Origin: Ruminococcus sp.
GTDB taxonomy: Bacteria; Bacillota; Clostridia; Lachnospirales; Lachnospiraceae
Direction: 5' to 3'
NCBI GenBank assembly: GCA_023663085.1
Contig: JAMPIB010000025.1
Location: 1 to 45,549 of the forward strand
DNA: 45,549 nt
Shown: positions 40,023 to 45,549 of the stretch, in pieces
Numbering within the stretch: the stretch's first letter is position 1
Layout of the letters: each line of letters begins with the position of its first letter
Translations under genes and position numbers: made by a program
Notes under the pieces: generated by a model
Seen by the model: only the letters and a program-made list of their open reading frames with translations
What the model was told of the DNA's origin: nothing
Databases searched by the model: none

Positions 40023-40051
40023 TTGACTAATAGGTTAGTCTATGCTAACAT
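40023..40051 (+). promoter_or_regulatory. Promoter of the second TetR gene with operator site E
   Basis: TTGACT (40023-40028), 17 nt, TAACAT (40046-40051). The palindrome GTTAGTCTATGCTAAC (40034-40049) lies in the spacer and -10. The arrangement mirrors the divergent promoter at 39965-39993 and implies autorepression by the TetR protein encoded next. Confidence 0.8.
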
Positions 40052-40092
40052 ATCTGTGAACAAATAACAAAATGTTCACAGGAGAACAGATC

Positions 40093-40692
40093 ATGGGCAG
40101 AGCTTTTTCGGACGAAGAGAAACAGGAAATAAGAAAAAAGCTGCTGGAAACAGGTACGCAGATGTTTCACGATAACTCGGTAAAGGCGGTAAACATACGG
40201 GAACTGACCGCAAGAGCCGGTATTTCACAGGGCGGCTTTTATACTTTTTATAAAGACAAGGACGAGTTCGTGCTGGACGTGATGAGATACCGCTCGGCAC
40301 AGAAAATTGCGGATGCGGAGAGGTTGTTTTTGCAGCCGACGGACGATCCAGCCGGTCTTATGAGCAAAGTTATGTTTGATTATCTGATCGACATGAAGCA
40401 CAAGACCGACACACGCGAGGCTTATTCCGAAGTGTTCAAAATGCTGGTGAAACAGCAGGAGAAGCTTGGAGCGCGGAGTATAACGCTATTCCGCGGCTTT
40501 ATAGAAAGGGTCGCCGCTTATTGGAAAAAGCAGGGTGTTCCTGTCGAAGTGGATATTGAGGGAATGTGCGGCGTTATGTCAGGAGCATTTGTACTGTTTG
40601 TTCATGGCAAAATGATAGACAGGGTTTATTTTGATGAAATATTCAAAGCGTTTCTGGATGCCGGCGTAATAAAGTATATTACAAAATGCTGA
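40093..40692 (+). CDS. TetR/AcrR-family regulator (second)
   Basis: A 199-residue TetR protein with HTH NIRELTARAGISQGGFYTFY and the following KDKDEFVLDV helix, then a helical ligand domain. Its N-terminal half resembles the TetR at 34527. Start 40093 has AGGAGA 8 nt upstream; ATG 40072 is in frame but lacks a ribosome site. Because a GTTAG-N6-CTAAC site overlaps its own promoter, it is the best candidate for binding all five copies. It is followed after 36 nt by the Rph-like gene, likely in one transcript. Confidence 0.92.
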   Translation: MGRAFSDEEKQEIRKKLLETGTQMFHDNSVKAVNIRELTARAGISQGGFYTFYKDKDEFVLDVMRYRSAQKIADAERLFLQPTDDPAGLMSKVMFDYLIDMKHKTDTREAYSEVFKMLVKQQEKLGARSITLFRGFIERVAAYWKKQGVPVEVDIEGMCGVMSGAFVLFVHGKMIDRVYFDEIFKAFLDAGVIKYITKC

Positions 40693-40728
40693 TCTGATCA
40701 GAGTTTTCTTAAAAGGAGGTAAACAATA

Positions 40729-43209
40729 ATGATTCGCAGATTTCATGAAATCGGAAAAGAAGATGTGATGACCGCAGGCGGCAAAGGCGCCAATCTCGGT
40801 GAGATGACACAGGCAGGACTTCCTGTTCCGCCCGGCTTTGTGGTAACGGCCGATGCATACCGCAGTTTCCTTACGGAGAACCATATCGACGAAGAAATAA
40901 CAGCACTTCTTGATGATGCGGGCGCAGACGAGCAGAAGCTGACTCTGGCGGCGGAGAAGATACGTGCGCTCATCATGGCGGGAAAACTGCCCGCTTCTTT
41001 GCGGGAAATAGTTAGTCAGAACTATCTTCTTCTTTGTAAAGATTCCGGCAACAGTTCTTTACGTGTGGCGGTGCGTTCTTCCGCTACGGCGGAGGATCTA
41101 CCGGATGCGAGTTTTGCAGGACAGCAGGAAACCTATTTGAATGTCGCCGGAGAGGAGGCGCTCTATGAAAATATCATCCGCTGTTATGCTTCGCTCTGGG
41201 GAAACCGTGCGGTAAATTATCGTCAGACTTTAGGGTATGACCAGAAGAGTGTGGCGCTGGCCGTCGTTGTGCAGGAAATGGTAGAGAGCGAGAAGGCAGG
41301 TGTGCTTTTTACGGCCAATCCGGTGAACAATGACCGTGAGGAAATGCAGTTGAATGCTTCTTATGGACTCGGCGAAGCTGTCGTTTCCGGCAAGGTCACG
41401 GCGGACACCTTTATCTGTAAAAAGGATGGCGCTGTCAAGTCAAGTGTTATCGGCAGCAAGGAAATAGAGATCATTTATGCGGAAAACGGCACGAAGGAAA
41501 TGCCTGTTGCTCCCGAAAAAAGAAACGTACTGTGTCTGTCGGCGGAAGAGGTCAGGACGCTCTGTGAGGCGGCTGTTAATGTGGAAAACTATTATGGCGC
41601 TCCGATGGATATTGAATGGGCCATCCGCGGAGGCAATGCTTATATTTTACAGGCAAGGGCTATCACCACGCTCACGGACAGTTTCGATGAAGCCGAAATA
41701 GAAAAATACATCAGCAAAAATAAGATAACCGGCGCCCTGCGCGAGAACTTTGCGTTTCTGCTTGAAAAAATGCCCGTCGCGCAGTTACCTCTCGATCATA
41801 GTTTCTGCGGTTCGGTCAATAATCAGAAAGCGCAGATTTTTTCCGAAGTCGGTCTTATCATTTCCATGGAGCCGCAGATCGATGACGACGGCATTATGAT
41901 ATTGCCGCCCAATGATAAAAAAATAAACGCTAAGATATGCAAAATATTCAGTCTGCTGAAAGAACTGAAAGACCTTCCGGGATGTCGGGAAAAGTGCGAA
42001 CATTATCTGAAAGAGTACCAGAAAAGTGTGGATAAAATGGCGAAGCTGCCGTATGACAGATTTTCTCTGGCGCAATGCGGCGAGTACATAGACAAGGCGT
42101 ACAGGCTCATCCAGCGTATCGCCTATGCGCGTTTTAAATATGCGCTTTTCCCCGGAGTCCTTGCCAATATGCGTATTGAAAAGATACTGAAAAAAATATC
42201 CCCCGACCTTACGGCATACGACCTGTACTGCAATCTTGACTACAAAACGGTGATCGTGACCCGTGATATTGCGGCGCTTGCGGATACGATCCGCGGGGAC
42301 GAAGAACTTACTGCGGCGGTGATGCGCGGTGATGGTTACGAGCGTATCTGCCATGATTTTCCTGCTATTGCCGCGCAGTTTGAGACATTTATGAGAAAAC
42401 ACGGAATGAAGTCAGATTATAATTGTTACTGCATTTTTGCAAAATCCTTTATCGAAGACCCCGGCCGTCTGCTAAACATCATCAAGCCGTTAATAGCAAA
42501 TCCTGCTGCGCCGGATGAAGAGAAATTCGCTCCGTTAATGGCGCAGGTGCGTAAAGTGTGCGGTGAAAAGAAATATCCTGATGTGGAGAGGCGGATAGAC
42601 TGTATCCGTGCCTTCCATGTCGCACGGGAGGAAAGCCAGTATCAGTGGGAGACGGTTTTCTATTATTCCAAAAGAATACTCGAACGCGCTGCCTTTCTTT
42701 GTACGGGCAGTAAAGATTTTGCGGACAGCGTAGCCTATCTGTTCCTCGATGAGTTTACGGCAATGTGTAAAGAGGGATATACTGATAAGTATAAGGAAAT
42801 TATTGCCCGCCGGAGAGCGAAACGCACACTTGCAGAAAAAGTCTGGGAGCGCAGTAAACTCTATGTATTCGAAGCCGCCGGCACGGGCGATGTGCTGACG
42901 GGCGTAGGCGGCAGCAGCGGCGAAGCGGTAGGCCGGGTGTGTATCGTCCGCGGCCCGGAGGAGTTTGGTAAACTGGAAAAAGGCGATATCCTTGTCTGCC
43001 CTTATACCGATCCGGAGTGGACGCCGCTTTTTAAAGTCGCTTCGGCGGTCGTTGCCGATACGGGGGCGGCATTATCCCATGCGGCCATCGTGGCGCGTGA
43101 GTATGGGATACCTGCCGTATTGGGCGTAGGTCTGGCGACGACCCGTTTTCAAGATGGCGAGATGATACGCGTCAATGGTTCCAAAGGAGAGGTAGAGAAA
43201 GTTGGCTAA
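40729..43209 (+). CDS. Rifampin-phosphotransferase-like PEP/pyruvate-binding protein
   Basis: An 826-residue protein. Residues 1-320 are the ATP-grasp PEP synthase domain (GGKGANLGEMTQAGLPVPPG, VAVRSSATAEDLPDASFAGQ, QEMVESEKAGVLFTANP, DIEWAIRGG). The middle region contains FMRKHGMKSDYN and FIEDPGRLL, recalling the substrate domain of rifampin phosphotransferases. The end is the swivelling phosphohistidine domain with His784 in ALSHAAIVAREYGIPAVLG. The PEP-binding barrel of true PEP synthase is missing, which supports an Rph-like enzyme that phosphorylates a small molecule with ATP. The substrate is not proven. AAAGGAGGT precedes the start. Confidence 0.85.
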   Translation: MIRRFHEIGKEDVMTAGGKGANLGEMTQAGLPVPPGFVVTADAYRSFLTENHIDEEITALLDDAGADEQKLTLAAEKIRALIMAGKLPASLREIVSQNYLLLCKDSGNSSLRVAVRSSATAEDLPDASFAGQQETYLNVAGEEALYENIIRCYASLWGNRAVNYRQTLGYDQKSVALAVVVQEMVESEKAGVLFTANPVNNDREEMQLNASYGLGEAVVSGKVTADTFICKKDGAVKSSVIGSKEIEIIYAENGTKEMPVAPEKRNVLCLSAEEVRTLCEAAVNVENYYGAPMDIEWAIRGGNAYILQARAITTLTDSFDEAEIEKYISKNKITGALRENFAFLLEKMPVAQLPLDHSFCGSVNNQKAQIFSEVGLIISMEPQIDDDGIMILPPNDKKINAKICKIFSLLKELKDLPGCREKCEHYLKEYQKSVDKMAKLPYDRFSLAQCGEYIDKAYRLIQRIAYARFKYALFPGVLANMRIEKILKKISPDLTAYDLYCNLDYKTVIVTRDIAALADTIRGDEELTAAVMRGDGYERICHDFPAIAAQFETFMRKHGMKSDYNCYCIFAKSFIEDPGRLLNIIKPLIANPAAPDEEKFAPLMAQVRKVCGEKKYPDVERRIDCIRAFHVAREESQYQWETVFYYSKRILERAAFLCTGSKDFADSVAYLFLDEFTAMCKEGYTDKYKEIIARRRAKRTLAEKVWERSKLYVFEAAGTGDVLTGVGGSSGEAVGRVCIVRGPEEFGKLEKGDILVCPYTDPEWTPLFKVASAVVADTGAALSHAAIVAREYGIPAVLGVGLATTRFQDGEMIRVNGSKGEVEKVG

Positions 43210-44554
43210 GGAGACGAAAGAGCAGCGCCGCGAGCGGATCATTACCGCACCGCTTCTGCCGCTGCTGATAAAAACTGCAATTCCTACGATCATCGGTATG
43301 CTGGTGACAACGCTGTACAATCTGACAGATACCTTCTGGATAGGAAAACTGAACAACAAAAGCATGACTGCCGCCGTCGGGATTGTGTTTGCGTTCGTTT
43401 CCTTTGTGCAGGCGCTGGGATTCTGGTTCGGTTACGGCAGCGGCAACGTCATGTCCAGAAGGATTGGCGAGGGCAATGAGCAGGAGGCGGAAATTGTCTC
43501 TTCTGACGGCATCGTCATGGCTCTGGTCACAGGAACAGCCCTGATGATACCGATGCTGATATGGATAGAGCCGCTGGCAGCGCTCCTTGGAGGAGACGCA
43601 TCAGAAAGCCTTATGAAATATACCATCCAGTACCTGCGGATAATGTTAATAGCCATTCCGTTCTCCTTATTTGCGACAACGCTCTATAATCAGCTTAGAC
43701 TGTGCGGCAATGTGAAGGACGGGATGATCGGGCTGCTTGCGGGGATCCTTACCAACATCATCCTCGACCCGATATTTATCATCTTTTTACATATGGAAAT
43801 GCTTGGCGCGGGACTGGCCACGTTAATCGGACAGATCCTCGGCGCTGCGGTGTTAGCCATTCTTTCCTGCCGGCACGGAAATATCCCTGTGCGGTTTAAC
43901 AGATGCGATTTAAGCGGCAGCAGACTGTATCATATCCTTGCGGGCGGCGCGCCGAATTTCTCCCGTCAGGGGATAACCAGTATCGCCTCCGTTCTGCTGA
44001 ATATTGCGGCGGCTGATTTTGGAGAAGCCACGATCGCGGCGTTTACCGTCTCCTCAAGGGTGGCGGCGCTGGGATATATGATAATGATAGGCTTCGGGCA
44101 GGGCTTTCAGCCAATCTGCGCCATGAATTACGGTGCGAAAAAATACGACCGCGTAAAGAAAGCATTCCGTCTCACTGTCGGTATAGGAACCGGAATCATG
44201 GTAATAGCCGCAGCGCTCTTTGCCTTGTCTGCAAAGCCGCTTGTCGGCGTTTTTGTGGCGGATGAGGAGGTGATACGGACAGGCGTCGTCATTTTACGGT
44301 ATCAGTGCATTTCCTTCCCGTTTCTGGCGTTTTATGCGGTATCGAGCATGTATATGCAAAACTGCGGCAGATATTTGACTGCATTAGTCATTTCCATAGC
44401 CAGACAGGGAATTTTCTATATTCCGCTGCTGTTTATCCTGGGAGCGGCCTTTCAGGATTTCGGTCTGTATATCGTCCAGCCTGTTTCGGATATCCTGTCG
44501 TTTGTATTATCGGCGGTGATCCTGGCGGTAAACCATGATAAGATGAGAGGGTAA
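43202..44554 (+). CDS. MATE-family efflux transporter
   Basis: A 450-residue exporter with 12 helices. It shows the MATE pattern PLLPLLIKTAIPTIIGML with YNLTDTFWIG in helix 1-2, and the mirror motif GFGQGFQPICAMNYGAKKYD in the second half. It belongs to the NorM/DinF-like drug-efflux class driven by Na+ or H+. Start is TTG at 43202, overlapping the Rph-like gene by 8 bp with AAAGGAGAGG upstream, so the two are translationally coupled. A modifying enzyme and an exporter under one TetR operon strongly suggest toxin or antibiotic resistance. Confidence 0.93.
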   Translation: MAKETKEQRRERIITAPLLPLLIKTAIPTIIGMLVTTLYNLTDTFWIGKLNNKSMTAAVGIVFAFVSFVQALGFWFGYGSGNVMSRRIGEGNEQEAEIVSSDGIVMALVTGTALMIPMLIWIEPLAALLGGDASESLMKYTIQYLRIMLIAIPFSLFATTLYNQLRLCGNVKDGMIGLLAGILTNIILDPIFIIFLHMEMLGAGLATLIGQILGAAVLAILSCRHGNIPVRFNRCDLSGSRLYHILAGGAPNFSRQGITSIASVLLNIAAADFGEATIAAFTVSSRVAALGYMIMIGFGQGFQPICAMNYGAKKYDRVKKAFRLTVGIGTGIMVIAAALFALSAKPLVGVFVADEEVIRTGVVILRYQCISFPFLAFYAVSSMYMQNCGRYLTALVISIARQGIFYIPLLFILGAAFQDFGLYIVQPVSDILSFVLSAVILAVNHDKMRG

Positions 44555-44560
44555 GATAGA

Positions 44561-44593
44561 GGAAATGGAGCGGTTACTTCAGCTTCATTTTCC
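44561..44593. terminator. Possible bidirectional terminator
   Basis: GGAAATGGAGC (44561-44571) pairs imperfectly with GCTTCATTTTCC (44582-44593) between two converging genes; it overlaps the end of the minus-strand gene. Confidence 0.35.
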
Positions 44594-45424
44594 ATAAAAT
44601 TTATGATACCATTTGGCGGCTTCTTCACGGTATTTCATGGCGGTGTCCATAAGTTCCTCATATTGTCTGCGGATACTTTCGATCAACTGTTCACGGCTGG
44701 AAAGATCCGACTGTAGTCTGGATACCTGTGTCTGTGTTTTGGCAAGAAGTTCTTTACTTTTGTCCAGTTCAGTCTGTGTAAGAGAGAGTATCTCCCGGTT
44801 CTGCAGACTTTCTTCTTTATAGCGGGCAAATTCTTCAGGCGGGACGGAAGGTTCCGGCGTCAATTTATCACACTGGAGAGATTCATTGATCGTAAAAATA
44901 AATTCCTGTGTATCATGAGACAGATGCACAAGGAGCGTCGTGCCGGCGGACAGAAGGTGAAGTTCGGGCAGCGAAGCAAATACCGCTTCACCGGAGTCAG
45001 AAGAAGCTGCATTTGATGAAAAAAGAGTTCCCGGCAGTATCAGTTTTTGTTCCGGCGCTAAGGGAAGGAGAGATTTCAGACAGTAACTGTTATCCACAGG
45101 GTTTTTGACAAAATAGAATAAGATCAGCGTTTGCTGTATGGCAGCGATCTGCGGGTAAAAGCAGTCCGGCGTGCTGCGACTGCTTATTTTATACAGATCG
45201 TCCCGTTCGATAACGCTTCGGAGTATGATATCCCGGTTTACGTTCTGGTAAACGTAGTAGATGGTATTATGATAGACGATATCGGAAAGGTCAGAAGCAT
45301 AGTCATTGCAAAGAACGATAGGTCTGGTCAGGTTTTCCCCGACAGAGGTTCTCAGACATATATAATTTCCGGTACTGTATAGGATCAGATTTTGTCCTGC
45401 GTCAACTGCATATACATTTCCCAT
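44585..45424 (-). CDS. Hypothetical protein with beta-rich body and C-terminal coiled coil
   Basis: A 279-residue soluble protein I do not recognise. Residues 1-190 are rich in short strands with repeating aromatic, hydrophobic and polar steps (NLILYSTGNYICLRTS, DIVYHNTIYYVYQN), suggesting a beta propeller. Residues ~205-270 form a heptad-rich coiled coil (NREILSLTQTELDKSKELLA onward), ending in KWYHKFYGK. No signal peptide or membrane helix. The start at 45424 is set by AGGTG 6 nt upstream; a GTG at 45433 is also open. It stands alone, convergent with the MATE gene. A structural or scaffolding role is possible but unsupported. Confidence 0.7.
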   Translation of the reverse strand: MGNVYAVDAGQNLILYSTGNYICLRTSVGENLTRPIVLCNDYASDLSDIVYHNTIYYVYQNVNRDIILRSVIERDDLYKISSRSTPDCFYPQIAAIQQTLILFYFVKNPVDNSYCLKSLLPLAPEQKLILPGTLFSSNAASSDSGEAVFASLPELHLLSAGTTLLVHLSHDTQEFIFTINESLQCDKLTPEPSVPPEEFARYKEESLQNREILSLTQTELDKSKELLAKTQTQVSRLQSDLSSREQLIESIRRQYEELMDTAMKYREEAAKWYHKFYGK

Positions 45425-45538
45425 AGAAATCACCTGTTTTTACATAATATTTCTTTTTCCTATAATTATATGGCACATGATAAGAAAAAATGACATATTA
45501 TAAGGTAAAATAACTAAAAAAGAAGGTAAAAATAGATT

Positions 45539-45549
45539 ATGGCGAAATG
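45539..45549 (+). CDS. Possible start of the next gene (cut by window edge)
   Basis: ATGGCGAAATG follows AGAAGG by 12 nt at the right edge, in an AT-rich divergent promoter region. Only three codons are visible, so this is a guess. Confidence 0.25.

Noticed and set aside
40729-43209. Ordinary phosphoenolpyruvate synthase
   Set aside because: The C-terminal PEP-binding TIM barrel is absent and the phosphohistidine domain ends the protein, which fits Rph-like enzymes better.

Overview
The window looks like a chromosome segment of a gut Firmicute, most likely a Lachnospiraceae/Clostridia member. This is inferred from gene content (a CD3324-type regulator, an RNHCP protein, LytTR-DUF3021, a GPH symporter with GH3/GH43/GH78 enzymes, a BcrA-type immunity transporter), from strong AGGAGG ribosome sites, and from TTGACA/TATAAT promoters with moderate GC. 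I see no rRNA, tRNA, CRISPR array, phage genes or intact insertion sequence.

Layout. 1-3801: a short repeat array at the left edge, a terminator, then a membrane-anchored alpha/beta hydrolase with a LytTR/DUF3021 pair, and a small HTH + RNHCP pair. 3979-8043: an ABC ATPase, an FtsX-type permease and an XRE regulator, convergent with an AAA/DUF4143 ATPase (8018-9271). 9429-14168: a histidine kinase and response regulator divergent from a three-gene BcrA/NisFEG-like ABC exporter; the intergenic region holds a perfect 11-bp tandem repeat typical of OmpR-family operators. 14347-15852: a 55-nt hairpin, a nucleotidyltransferase, and a BrnTA toxin-antitoxin locus whose toxin is internally deleted. 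16039-19595: two GGDEF proteins flanking an alpha/beta hydrolase. 19596-22486: an HMA protein, a GNAT-like protein, DUF6796-like and other membrane proteins, a frame-broken small membrane gene, and an ATC-hydrolase family protein. 22593-34489: a glycoside-utilisation locus. It has a GH3, a DUF308 protein and a GPH symporter on the minus strand, an AraC regulator, and GH43, a domain-permuted GH3 and GH78 rhamnosidase on the plus strand. 34527-44554: two TetR regulators, an HD-GYP protein behind a structured leader, two paralogous hydrolases, two DUF6796-like membrane proteins, a rifampin-phosphotransferase-like enzyme and a MATE exporter. 44585-45424: an orphan protein ending in a coiled coil.

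The most interesting signal is regulatory. A 16-bp palindrome, GTTAG-N6-CTAAC, occurs at or beside promoters at 19635, 36862, 36905, 39967 and 40034. Each of the three DUF6796-like genes lies in a unit preceded by at least one copy, and so does the TetR gene at 40093 that heads the Rph-like/MATE unit. I infer one TetR regulon, probably a response to a toxic small molecule, spread over about 20 kb. A second palindrome class (TGAC-N17-GTCA) sits at the other TetR gene and again in the promoter region of the 39206 gene. In the glycoside locus, an identical 19-bp element in opposite orientation lies before the symporter operon and before the GH43 operon, marking a likely AraC operator.
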